The notes below the pieces were generated by a model, which saw only the letters and a program-made list of their open reading frames with translations, searched no databases and had not been told where the DNA came from. Positions 24,415-31,955 of a stretch of 32,501 nt of DNA are shown here, piece by piece. Position 1 is the first letter of the stretch. Each line of letters opens with the position of its first letter. This stretch comes from an uncultured Phycisphaera sp. (GTDB lineage Bacteria > Planctomycetota > Phycisphaerae > Phycisphaerales > SM1A02): NCBI GenBank assembly GCA_937919685.1, contig CALFOM010000238.1, positions 1 to 32,501 of the forward strand, given 5' to 3'. The position numbers and the translations under genes are program-made.

Positions 24415-24421
24415 TCCTCCC

Positions 24422-24757
24422 ATGGCCGTCGATTTGCCACCTCGCCACCTTCACCTCGATCGCGATCAGGGGCTCACCATCGAGTGGCCTGATGGTCGGT
24501 CCGTCTTCTATCCGACGGCATGGCTCCGAAGGATGAGCCCCTCCGCGGATGCTCGGGAACTCCGGAAGGAAATCGCCCGGAATCCCCTGACCGTCCTCCC
24601 CGGCGGCGGACCAGACCGGCTCCGCGCGGAACGCATCGAGCCGGTGGGTAATTACGCGATTCGGATTCACTTCAACGACGGACATCGGACGGGCCTCTAT
24701 TCGTGGAAGTATCTCCGGACCATCGAGCCGGACGTCACACCTAGGGACGCGACATGA
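24422..24757 (+). CDS. DUF971-like protein (gamma-butyrobetaine hydroxylase N-terminal-like)
   Basis: The 111-residue product resembles the small domain DUF971, found alone and at the N-terminus of gamma-butyrobetaine hydroxylases: HLHLDRDQGLTIEWPDG near the start, and INF-type IRIHFNDGHRTGLYSWKYLR near the end. Role unknown; standalone members are often linked to iron-sulfur or Mrp-type proteins, but nothing of that kind is adjacent. ATG 24422 is preferred over GTG 24392 because of the TACCAT box and because the added residues are not conserved in the family. Its stop overlaps the next start by 4 bp. Confidence 0.8.
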   Translation: MAVDLPPRHLHLDRDQGLTIEWPDGRSVFYPTAWLRRMSPSADARELRKEIARNPLTVLPGGGPDRLRAERIEPVGNYAIRIHFNDGHRTGLYSWKYLRTIEPDVTPRDAT

Positions 24758-25278
24758 CCATCACCCGGTTCGAAGTGATGCGCACCCCACCGATGCCGCA
24801 CACCGACTGGCCTGCTCCCGCGGACATTTCCTTCTGGACGAAAGTGGTAGTCGGCGACGAAGGAATGAGTCGAGCGGTGCCGCACGTGAACAACGCCGAA
24901 TACGTCCGCTGGATCGACCGGCTCGCAGAGCTGGCCACCGACGCGGCAGGGTTCACCCGCGAATGGCATCTGGAACAAGGAACCATGTGGTTCGTGGCTC
25001 GTCACGAGATCGACTACCGAGGCGAGACATTCGCGAGCGACGAACTCCTCGCGGCGACCTGGCTGCACGCCTTCACGCGAACCTCGGTTCGAAGAGACAC
25101 CCTTATCGTCCGCCCGTCAGACGATCGGGTGATCTGCATCGCGAACACCCGCTGGGCGCTGGTCGATCTGAAGACTCGAAGACCGATCCGCATCCCCGGC
25201 GAAATCAAGGCTGCATTTCCGCCTGCCCATTCCACGGCGATCGGCGAAACCGCGACGGCCAGGAGATCCGATTCGTGA
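24754..25278 (+). CDS. Hot-dog fold acyl-CoA thioesterase
   Basis: The 174-residue product has a 4HBT-type hot-dog domain, recognised by PHVNNAEYVRWIDR (about residues 43-56), where the His-x-Asn-Asn helix matches that of acyl-CoA and acyl-ACP thioesterases, followed by HEIDYRGE and a beta-strand series. Substrate unknown. There is no signal peptide, so it is cytoplasmic. The start is coupled to the DUF971 stop (ATGA) and its stop overlaps the GTG of the next gene by 4 bp, so the three form an operon. Confidence 0.82.
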   Translation: MTITRFEVMRTPPMPHTDWPAPADISFWTKVVVGDEGMSRAVPHVNNAEYVRWIDRLAELATDAAGFTREWHLEQGTMWFVARHEIDYRGETFASDELLAATWLHAFTRTSVRRDTLIVRPSDDRVICIANTRWALVDLKTRRPIRIPGEIKAAFPPAHSTAIGETATARRSDS

Positions 25279-26345
25279 CGCTTCGCGCGGCCTTCATTCT
25301 CGATTCGACGCGGGTTCATCAGGAACTCGCAGCGTTCACGAGGCTCGCCGTGGGACTCGCCACCGAGGGCGTACGCGTGCTTTTGGCACTGGATGGTGAT
25401 CCTCGCGACGATATCGACGATCGAGACGCACCCACCCCGACGATCACGATCCCGACCAGAGTTCCCTTCTGGATACGAGAACGGGCGGTCCATTCCGTGC
25501 TGGACACCTTGACCGAAGTGGGCATGGATGAACTCGATGTCGTGGTATCCGTCGGCCCGGGAAGCGGTGCCTTCGCCAGTCGCCTTGCTGATCAACTCGA
25601 TGTCCCATTAGTCGTCGAAGCTCGAAGCCGATCGGAAGTGACCGCCATCGACCGGAATCCGCGAGTCACCGTGGTCACTGCGACCGAGGGCCTGCGGGAT
25701 CTTGCCGCAGCGCGGGTCGGCGAGGACCGTTGCACCCACCTCCCGATCCCCGTTCCTCGGACGATGCGATCAACATCGCAACCTCGCGGACTCGGGGTGA
25801 TCCTGGGGCCGGTGGGGAATGCGACGATCTGGACGGCACTCATCGATGGAATGGCGAGCGGGGCGGAGTTTCCCGGCGGTCTCCAACATCTCGCGATCGA
25901 ACTCTCGGGGCGTCCGATCGACGGGAGGATCTGGTCGCATCTCCGTCGCCGAAATCTCCTTTCGCGAGTGACCGCCTTCGACGATGCCGATCGACTCCGA
26001 GGACTCCTGGCCGAAGCCGCGGTGATCATCACCCCAGATTCTGACCGACCGATCCGAAGCATCGAGCGACAAGCCATGTACGGAGGTGCGGTTCCGATCG
26101 GAGTGGCCGATCCGCACCGAACCGACCTTCAACCGGGAATCGATGCGATCCTCCTTGAAGGGTCGAACACCCGACGTGCCGCAGCATGGCACGACGCCGT
26201 CGAGTCCGCTCGCCGGCCGGGGCTCGCGGAGGCGTGCCGGTCAACCTCCGAAGAGTCGCTGGTCTCCATGGTGGCACCTCGTTGGGCCCGTTTTCTAGAG
26301 ACCATTGTCCATGGGGACGCGACTCCGATCGATGCCGGAATCTGA
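25275..26345 (+). CDS. Glycosyltransferase-like protein (GT-B fold suspected)
   Basis: The 356-residue product begins RAAFILDSTRVHQELAAFTRLAVGL, like the first Rossmann domain of GT-B glycosyltransferases, and has a C-terminal segment (from about 240) with IERQAMYGGAVPIGV, resembling the conserved E-x-MACGTPVV region of GT4 enzymes. The usual nucleotide-sugar residues are not all recognisable, so the activity is inferred only. GTG 25275 overlaps the thioesterase stop and has AGGAG 9 nt upstream, which fixes the start; the longer reading to 24963 is a shadow of the thioesterase gene. Confidence 0.65.
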   Translation: MTLRAAFILDSTRVHQELAAFTRLAVGLATEGVRVLLALDGDPRDDIDDRDAPTPTITIPTRVPFWIRERAVHSVLDTLTEVGMDELDVVVSVGPGSGAFASRLADQLDVPLVVEARSRSEVTAIDRNPRVTVVTATEGLRDLAAARVGEDRCTHLPIPVPRTMRSTSQPRGLGVILGPVGNATIWTALIDGMASGAEFPGGLQHLAIELSGRPIDGRIWSHLRRRNLLSRVTAFDDADRLRGLLAEAAVIITPDSDRPIRSIERQAMYGGAVPIGVADPHRTDLQPGIDAILLEGSNTRRAAAWHDAVESARRPGLAEACRSTSEESLVSMVAPRWARFLETIVHGDATPIDAGI

Positions 26346-26502
26346 GCTTGATCGCGTCAGAAGCGACGCTCCTGATCCTTTTTTTCGAAAATTCCCGGAT
26401 CAATCGGAACTCATGCACCGAATTCGAGTACATAGGCCAACGGTCGATGGCCCGGTCCAAGACCCGCCTTGACCGTCTTCTTCGGTCTTTCTCCCCTCTG
26501 CC

Positions 26503-26548
26503 ACGTCGCCCCTCGATCGCTTGCGATCATCGGGGCGACGTCGTTTTT
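26503..26548 (+). terminator. Intrinsic terminator after the DUF971 operon
   Basis: A 10-bp outer stem (26503-26512 with 26532-26541), a small internal loop and a 6-bp inner stem are followed by CGTTTTT (26542-26548). It lies 158 bp after the glycosyltransferase-like stop and before the metallophosphoesterase gene. A weaker stem, GACCG/CGGTC, sits at 26471-26487. Confidence 0.75.
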
Positions 26549-26619
26549 GGTCGATAAATGGGCGTGCCATCACCACCAAAGGCGACTAGAAGACTCACAA
26601 TGTCGCATTGGAGCCTCGA

Positions 26620-28554
26620 ATGTCCACCCTTCTTTTCCTGAGCCTCGCCTTTCTTCTTTTCAACCTCGTGCCACAAGACGACTCGGCACCGCCGACGAGA
26701 ACAAAGGTCTTGGAGGCCGACCGATTCCGCCTCGATGACGCCGGGCTCGCCGAAGACGGCCAGATCGTCGTCGGTACGCCCCGACTCGATCGAAGCGTGC
26801 TGGCCATTCTTCCCGATCGAACCACCGGAGATGATCGGGGTCTTGTTCATCTGGAGCGAGCGATGAAAGACCTCGGCCTGCTTCGACCGGACGCTGTCTT
26901 CTGCGTCGGCGATCTGGTCCAGGGCTACAAGCGGGATCTCGAGGACTATGACCGCGAAGTCGACGACTTTCTTCGGATCATTCATGAACTCGATGCGGAC
27001 TTCTGGCCGACCGCGGGCAACCACGACGTCATCTCCGGCGCTCGGAATGCCGACGATGATCGCTTCGCCAGACGATACCGCCAGCGGTTTGGTCCCCTCC
27101 ATTATGCGGTCCAACTCGAACATGGAACCATGGTTGTCCTGTTCAGTGACGAAGCACTCGACGGGGGGAATGTCAACATCTCCGACACACAGATCGCATG
27201 GCTTCGCCGCGTTCTTGAACAGGCCGATCCAAACAAACCCATCGTCCTTCTGATGCACCGACCACTTTGGAGAGACAAGCGTGTTGGATGGGATACCCGG
27301 GTGCATCCGCTTCTCGTGGAACACGGCGTCGATGCGGTGATCGCAGGCCATTTTCATGCGCTTCAACGAGACGAAGACCGTGACGGCATCGAGTATCACC
27401 TTCTCGGTGTCTGTGGCGGCGCGATCGATCAACACCCGCTCACCGGCCAGTTCAACCACCTCACGCTGCTCGATCTCGGCCCCGGCGACACCGTCCACCT
27501 TCGACACCTTCCCGTCGGCGTCGTGCTCCCGGACGACTTCATCCTCCGAGCGGACCAGGATCTCGCCTATCGATTGAAGTCGCGAAGAAACGTGGCGACG
27601 GTGCAAGGGATGCTTCCGGACCCTCAGGACGGGCCGGTTGCCGAGAAAATCTCGATCCAGATCCGTAATCCGCTCGATCGCATGATTACCATCTCGATCG
27701 AGGAAGCCGCGCCCGCTCGACCTTGGATCGTCGATGGACATGAGTTCCTCGCCCGAACCCCCCTCGAGATCGAGAACCCCGCGACCACCGATTTTCAAAG
27801 TCCATTCCGAATCGTCGCACCCCTTCCGAGGGAGATCGAACCGGGTGGGCGAGCAACCATCGAGCTCGACGTGTTTTCAGAACAGACACGGATGCCGCCG
27901 CCGCCGCCGGAGATTCGAATCACCGCCTCGTTCCTGGACGATCGGGATCGAATCGTCCCGATCGTTCTTCCCCGTCGGATTCCGGTGGTCCGGCGGGATA
28001 CCGTCGTCGCTGATGGAAGCCCGCGCTGGCCCATCGCAGGGTGGACCTATTCCGTCTACGAGGAACGGGAACCTCTCGGGACGCTCGCCACGAAGGCCGA
28101 CCCAGAATTCGGGGATCTGATGATCGACCTCGAGATCAATGATGACCGTCTCGCCGACGATGAGGTCCCCATTGAGGAAACGATCCTTGCTCGGCGAAAT
28201 CCCCATGGCGATCTGGCGGTGCTCACCCTGCGAACGGATGAAGCCACTCGATCGTTCCTCGTCGAACTCGGCATCTCTCCGATCGACGGGGCGATCCCAC
28301 TGATCGAAATCGATGCCGACGGCGAAATCCTGAATTCCTGGCCACGGGCAGTGCTCTTGGAGAAGCCCAACGACGACGCTGGAACGGTGCATCGTTTCCA
28401 GATTCGTGTGCCAAACCTCGCTCCAAGTGCCCTCAGGGCCATGCAAGTGGAACTTGCGGACAACGATCGCACGTATCACACCCAGTGGCGTCGATTGGCG
28501 CCTCCGGGAACCATGCTAGAATTCGGCCCGCCGAAACCGACCTCGTCGCCTTGA
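26620..28554 (+). CDS. Secreted calcineurin-like metallophosphoesterase
   Basis: The 644-residue product has a signal peptide (about 1-19, hydrophobic LLFLSLAFLLFNL), then a calcineurin-like phosphoesterase domain (about 55-300): GDLVQG at 97-102, GNHD at 133-136, the histidine in LLMHRPLW (His213) and GHFH at 243-246. The first metal motif is DRTTG (66-70), so the usual Asp-x-His lacks its His. The rest (about 330-644) is a beta-rich C-terminal region of unknown role. ATG 26620 has GGAG 7 nt upstream; TTG at 26608 has none. Cleaved substrates cannot be guessed. The nearest downstream gene is a small lipoprotein. Confidence 0.85.
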   Translation: MSTLLFLSLAFLLFNLVPQDDSAPPTRTKVLEADRFRLDDAGLAEDGQIVVGTPRLDRSVLAILPDRTTGDDRGLVHLERAMKDLGLLRPDAVFCVGDLVQGYKRDLEDYDREVDDFLRIIHELDADFWPTAGNHDVISGARNADDDRFARRYRQRFGPLHYAVQLEHGTMVVLFSDEALDGGNVNISDTQIAWLRRVLEQADPNKPIVLLMHRPLWRDKRVGWDTRVHPLLVEHGVDAVIAGHFHALQRDEDRDGIEYHLLGVCGGAIDQHPLTGQFNHLTLLDLGPGDTVHLRHLPVGVVLPDDFILRADQDLAYRLKSRRNVATVQGMLPDPQDGPVAEKISIQIRNPLDRMITISIEEAAPARPWIVDGHEFLARTPLEIENPATTDFQSPFRIVAPLPREIEPGGRATIELDVFSEQTRMPPPPPEIRITASFLDDRDRIVPIVLPRRIPVVRRDTVVADGSPRWPIAGWTYSVYEEREPLGTLATKADPEFGDLMIDLEINDDRLADDEVPIEETILARRNPHGDLAVLTLRTDEATRSFLVELGISPIDGAIPLIEIDADGEILNSWPRAVLLEKPNDDAGTVHRFQIRVPNLAPSALRAMQVELADNDRTYHTQWRRLAPPGTMLEFGPPKPTSSP

Positions 28555-28690
28555 CCTTCATGGGGCAGATCGGATCCAATGGTCTCAAGTCGGAAGTCCT
28601 CCGACGGATCTCGGACTCCTCCGACGATCCACTTCTTTCGTCTATCTCGGAGCCATCAACGGTTCCTTCAAAACCAAGAGGGATTTTCAC

Positions 28691-28903
28691 ATGAACACCA
28701 TGCTCCGCTCCTCCATGATTCTCGCCGCTTCCACACTGGTCATCGGCCTTGCCGGTTGCGACGGCGGAGACGAGATCGTCGACGTCACGCCCCGACAGGT
28801 CAATCCCGACCAGCCCAAGATCGACCCGGATGCCATGCCGGGCCAGGACGGTGGCAGCGGCATGAGCGAACAGGGAGGCGATGCCTCGGAGGAATCCAAG
28901 TAG
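28691..28903 (+). CDS. Small lipoprotein, 70 residues
   Basis: The product has a signal sequence with lipobox IGLAGC (Cys23), followed by an acidic, Gly/Pro/Gln-rich tail with no recognisable domain. It is probably a surface or periplasmic lipoprotein. A GAGGG motif lies 7 nt before ATG 28691. A strong hairpin follows at 28942, so it is transcribed as a single gene or as the end of a unit with the metallophosphoesterase, 136 bp upstream. Confidence 0.7.
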   Translation: MNTMLRSSMILAASTLVIGLAGCDGGDEIVDVTPRQVNPDQPKIDPDAMPGQDGGSGMSEQGGDASEESK

Positions 28904-28941
28904 GCTCACGGTTCACCGAACGCCTGCAAGAAGTTGAAATG

Positions 28942-28974
28942 ACAGGGGCCGGAGACATCGTCTCCGGCCCCTGT
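28942..28974. terminator. Terminator hairpin after the small lipoprotein gene
   Basis: Perfect 15-bp arms (28942-28956 and 28960-28974) and a 3-nt loop ATC, followed by TCTCTT on the plus strand. It lies 39 bp after the lipoprotein stop and between convergent genes. Confidence 0.85.
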
Positions 28975-28980
28975 TCTCTT

Positions 28981-29040
28981 GAATCGTTTCTCGTCGTCGC
29001 GAGTCGTCTCTCGAGGTTTCTAATCGTCTCTAATCATCTC
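28981..29040. repeat. Degenerate 10-bp tandem repeat, six units
   Basis: Six consecutive decamers, in perfect 10-bp register from 28981, share forms of GAATCGTYTC. TAATCGTCTC and TAATCATCTC are the last two. Each unit ends in TC or GC. The stretch lies between the lipoprotein terminator and the convergent aminotransferase gene. Confidence 0.55.
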
Positions 29041-29100
29041 TTCAATCCTGCGATGGGTGGCTCAGGCCTTCAAGATCCCCGCCGGTCTCCGCGACTCGCC

Positions 29101-30297
29101 TCAACCGCTCTGAATCATATCGACGAGCACATCGAGACCTTCTTGAAGAGTCGTTTCAGGAACTGCGAAGCTCAATCGAACGTGTGTGTCACGGCCAGAA
29201 AAGACCCCGCCGGGAACCAAGAGCACTCGTCGTTGGACGGCTCGTTCCATGAACTCTGTGCCGGTCATGCCCAAGGCCGCAGGAATTTCTAGGAATGCGT
29301 AAAACGCGCCTCCCGGCCGGACCACGTTTGCATGCGGAGACAACGCGTCCATGACCATCTCACGCCGGCGAGCATAGATCTCGACCTGTGCGGTGTTGTC
29401 GATGTCGAAGGCCTCGAGCACGCCCCATTGGAGAGGACTTGGGGCACACACGAAGGTGAACTGCTGCAACTTTCGCATCTGCTCGATGAGCCACGTCGGA
29501 CCTGCGGCATATCCGAGTCGCCAGCCGGTGCAACCGTAGGTTTTTCCAAAACCTCTGATCACGAGGGCGTCATGATCGAACCGTGCCGGCGATGGACATC
29601 GCCCGTCAGGACGAGCGGCATCCGCGAAAACGAACTCGTCGTAGATCTCGTCGGTGATGATTTGCACCCCACGACCGCGGCAGAGCTCCGCAAGCTCCCG
29701 GACCTCGTTTTCATTCAGCACCACGCCCGAGGGATTTCCCGGGCTGTTCACCAAGACGAACTTCGTTCGATCGGTAATCAGCGGCTCGACCCTCGCGGCC
29801 GTCATGCGAAAATCCGGGTAGGTATCGCAGGGAACCATCGTCGCTCCGGTCAGATGACCGAGTTGTGGATAGAGGACGAACCAAGGATCCGGAATGATCG
29901 CCTCGTCGCCTTCCTCCAACAGCGCCAGGCTCGCCAGCAGAAGACCACCGCTCGTGCCACCAGTCACCACCGTGGAAAAGGCGTCCGCATCGTTCCAGCC
30001 GAGATCGTGGGCGAGATGACGGCGGATCGCCTCATGAAGCGGGGCGATCCCCTGAGTGACGGTGTAACCGTTCCGGTCAGCACGGATGGCGTCGACCGCG
30101 GCATCCTTCATCACGGTCGGAACCGGAAAGTCCGGCTGACCGATCGAGAGGTTGATCGGCCGTTCGAGAGATCCCCCGAGTTCGAAGGCGCGGCGGATTC
30201 CCGAGGCATCGATAGCCCGAACCCGGCGACTGAGGCGGCGATCATTCGTGATCGATGAATCGGTTGGCTCGGTTGAATCGGTTGGCACGGTCTGCAC
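29101..30297 (-). CDS. PLP-dependent aminotransferase, class I/II
   Basis: Fold-type I aminotransferase of 398 residues. Visible landmarks: NSPGNPSG (184-191), DEIYDEF with the PLP-binding Asp216 and Tyr219, the Schiff-base lysine in GFGKTYGCTGWRLGY (Lys252) and a C-terminal RLSF-type arginine segment (VRLSFAVPE). Sequence around GKTYGCTGWR fits the aspartate/aromatic or LL-diaminopimelate-like group; the substrate is not certain. GTG 30297 is used as the start but no ribosome binding site is seen; GTG of the second in-frame codon group (about 30285) is an alternative. The first 18 residues are a Thr/Asp/Ser/Glu/Pro repeat encoded by an 18-bp DNA duplication. Confidence 0.88.
   Translation of the reverse strand: MQTVPTDSTEPTDSSITNDRRLSRRVRAIDASGIRRAFELGGSLERPINLSIGQPDFPVPTVMKDAAVDAIRADRNGYTVTQGIAPLHEAIRRHLAHDLGWNDADAFSTVVTGGTSGGLLLASLALLEEGDEAIIPDPWFVLYPQLGHLTGATMVPCDTYPDFRMTAARVEPLITDRTKFVLVNSPGNPSGVVLNENEVRELAELCRGRGVQIITDEIYDEFVFADAARPDGRCPSPARFDHDALVIRGFGKTYGCTGWRLGYAAGPTWLIEQMRKLQQFTFVCAPSPLQWGVLEAFDIDNTAQVEIYARRREMVMDALSPHANVVRPGGAFYAFLEIPAALGMTGTEFMERAVQRRVLLVPGGVFSGRDTHVRLSFAVPETTLQEGLDVLVDMIQSG
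30256..30291. repeat. 18-bp tandem duplication, two copies
   Basis: Two 18-bp units (30256-30273 and 30274-30291) differ at one base and lie in the 5' end of the aminotransferase coding region, giving the PTDSTE-PTDSS repeat. Confidence 0.75.
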
Positions 30298-30348
30298 GTT
30301 CCCGACTGCCGGCGAGACGCCGGCTAAAAAGGGTGCTGAAATGAAGAG

Positions 30349-30371
30349 CCCCGCGGCACTGGTCCGCGGGG
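30349..30371 (-). terminator. Intrinsic terminator of the small basic protein gene
   Basis: CCCCGCGG (30349-30356) and CCGCGGGG (30364-30371) form an 8-bp stem with a 7-nt loop. On the minus strand it is followed by CTCTTCATTTC. A second 7-bp hairpin, GCCGGCG/CGCCGGC, at 30308-30324 lies in the aminotransferase upstream region. Confidence 0.7.
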
Positions 30372-30437
30372 ATCAAAAGAACGGTCTTCGGACTCACTGG
30401 TCATACGCTGCACTGAACGCGTCAGACTCCCGAATCA

Positions 30438-30683
30438 CTACTTCTTCTTCTTCTTCTTTGCATCGTCCGCGTCACCCTTCGCAGCATTCGGACCCTCCGC
30501 TGGCGTCTTCTTGCCGACGGTCACCATGATGCTCCGGACCTTAGGGATCCCCAGCGGCGAGGTCTTCCCGGCGAGGAATTCGCTCTTATCCTGAAGTTGG
30601 GAGATTCGTTCTGCTCGGGTCAGGACGTTGCGGTGCTGGCTGAGGGCGCCAGCGTTGGTCTTGAGGCTGCTGTGGAGGCTCAT
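30438..30683 (-). CDS. Small basic protein of the PVC-bacteria ribosome-associated family
   Basis: The 81-residue product starts MSLHSSLKTNAGALSQHRNVLTR, followed by AERISQLQDK and LGIPKVRS; this pattern matches my memory of the small basic protein described for Chlamydiae, Verrucomicrobia and Planctomycetes, thought to associate with ribosomes. That family is usually about 50-70 residues. Here a tail of about 20 extra residues ends in six lysines, all AAG codons. The start at ATG 30683 matches the family exactly. A TACGAT box at 30714-30719 (minus) is a plausible -10, with a leader of about 25-30 nt. Confidence 0.8.
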   Translation of the reverse strand: MSLHSSLKTNAGALSQHRNVLTRAERISQLQDKSEFLAGKTSPLGIPKVRSIMVTVGKKTPAEGPNAAKGDADDAKKKKKK

Positions 30684-30713
30684 GATGGATCTCAAAGAAG
30701 GGGCGTGAAGGTG

Positions 30714-30719
30714 ATCGTA
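30714..30719 (-). promoter_or_regulatory. Possible -10 box of the small basic protein gene
   Basis: TACGAT on the minus strand lies in the 46-bp gap before the gene and would give a short leader. No clear -35 box. Confidence 0.3.
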
Positions 30720-30729
30720 CGAATGGCGG

Positions 30730-31455
30730 TCAGTCGGCTTTCGACTTGAACGTTTCAGGGTAGAGATCGGCGAACGGCTCGCCTTTCCCACCGGTCTCTT
30801 TCCCAAATGCCCGCCCGATTCTCAGGATCTCATCCTTCATGGATTCGACCCGCGAAGTCGAACGATCCGACGAGCGAAAGCCCGGAAGGACGATGACCTT
30901 GGGGAATCCACCAGTGTCGCTCGGGATGACCGCTGCGTCAAGACCCTGTCCATTCTCTCGAATGAAGACGGCGACTTCCTCGGCCCGATCAGGCCGAGGC
31001 CTCATCACCACCCAGTAACTCAGGCCAGGCACCCTCGGATCCGCGTTTCTTCGGGCTTCCGAAGGATTGGAGGATGTGGTTTCCGCTCGCGACTGAGGCT
31101 GATCTCTGACCTCGGAGCTGGTGTTTGGAGCAGGCTCTCGGACCCGTCCGGCCTCGCTGGCAGCCTCCAGCTTCGCCGACAACGTCGCGGCCTGGCGGGT
31201 TCCGGCCGTACGCTCACCGCGGCTGAATCCGAAGAGATAGGCACCGACTGCCAGACCGATCACCCCGGCCAATCCGATCCAGACGAAACCCACCGGCATT
31301 CTGATTCCCCGACCCCGCGTCAGCAACGCCGAAGCACTCGGCCGATCTGAATCGACGGAGCGACTCCCTCGGCCCGCGGTCGGCGACGAGACCGGCGCCG
31401 ACTGGGACATCGCTTCGTACAGGGTTGGACCTGTTCGTCTGGCCATGAGGGGCAT
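30730..31455 (-). CDS. Single-pass membrane protein with possible SPOR-like C-terminal domain
   Basis: The 241-residue product has a polar, Ser/Arg-rich cytoplasmic N-terminus, one transmembrane helix (about 53-77, VGFVWIGLAGVIGLAVGAYLF), a linker rich in Ser, Glu and Arg, and a C-terminal domain (about 143-241) whose strand-helix pattern SYWVVMRPRPDRAEEVAVFI, then FPKVIVLPGFRS, recalls SPOR peptidoglycan-binding domains. That is a weak, by-eye resemblance. Either ATG 31455 (1 nt after the acpS stop) or ATG 31446 is possible; neither has a clear ribosome binding site. It probably follows acpS in one transcript. Confidence 0.65.
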   Translation of the reverse strand: MPLMARRTGPTLYEAMSQSAPVSSPTAGRGSRSVDSDRPSASALLTRGRGIRMPVGFVWIGLAGVIGLAVGAYLFGFSRGERTAGTRQAATLSAKLEAASEAGRVREPAPNTSSEVRDQPQSRAETTSSNPSEARRNADPRVPGLSYWVVMRPRPDRAEEVAVFIRENGQGLDAAVIPSDTGGFPKVIVLPGFRSSDRSTSRVESMKDEILRIGRAFGKETGGKGEPFADLYPETFKSKAD

Positions 31456-31456
31456 G

Positions 31457-31867
31457 CTACTCGGGGATGGAGGCCGGGCGTCCCGATCCGACGGCAATCA
31501 CGCTTGCCATCGCCAGATCTGCGGTATGCGTGAGGGAGATCCGCCATTCGGTAATGCCCATGCGAGCCGCCAGCACGGCCGCCTCGCCCGCCAGACGGAT
31601 CGAAGGCGCTCCGAGATCGTTGCGAGTCACATCCATGTCGGTCCAGGCGATCCCTTCCCGCAAACCGGTTCCAAAGGCCTTGAGGATCGCTTCCTTCGCG
31701 GCGAATCGCGCGGCGTACCGCTCCGCTCGAACTCGCGGCGCGGATTCCGCGTACGCCTGCTCGCCGCTGGTAAAACAACGATCGAGGAACGCCTGTCCGT
31801 GCTCCTCCCGCATCCGTTCGATGCGGTCGATCTCCACGAGGTCGATGCCATGTCCGATGATGTTCAT
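31457..31867 (-). CDS. acpS: Holo-[acyl-carrier-protein] synthase
   Basis: Phosphopantetheinyl transferase that activates acyl carrier protein for fatty acid synthesis. The 136-residue product begins MNIIGHGIDLVEIDRIERM with the metal-binding Asp9, has the second motif AARFAAKEAILKAFGTG (metal-binding Glu59) and WRISLTHTADLAMASVIA near the end. The length is normal for the trimeric type. ATG 31867 gives the family start. No ribosome binding site and no -10 box at 6-7 nt are seen. It is divergent from the moaB-like gene with 88 bp between. Confidence 0.93.
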   Translation of the reverse strand: MNIIGHGIDLVEIDRIERMREEHGQAFLDRCFTSGEQAYAESAPRVRAERYAARFAAKEAILKAFGTGLREGIAWTDMDVTRNDLGAPSIRLAGEAAVLAARMGITEWRISLTHTADLAMASVIAVGSGRPASIPE

Positions 31868-31955
31868 GAGGTCGACGGTCACGCTACCGTGATCACGACG
31901 GTCTTGCACGTGATCCGTCGTCGAGCCGACTGATCCACCGCCGGAACCCCCGATC

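Noticed and set aside
26527-27798. Minus-strand reading frame of 423 codons over the metallophosphoesterase
   Set aside because: No recognisable domain and antisense to a gene with all phosphoesterase motifs.
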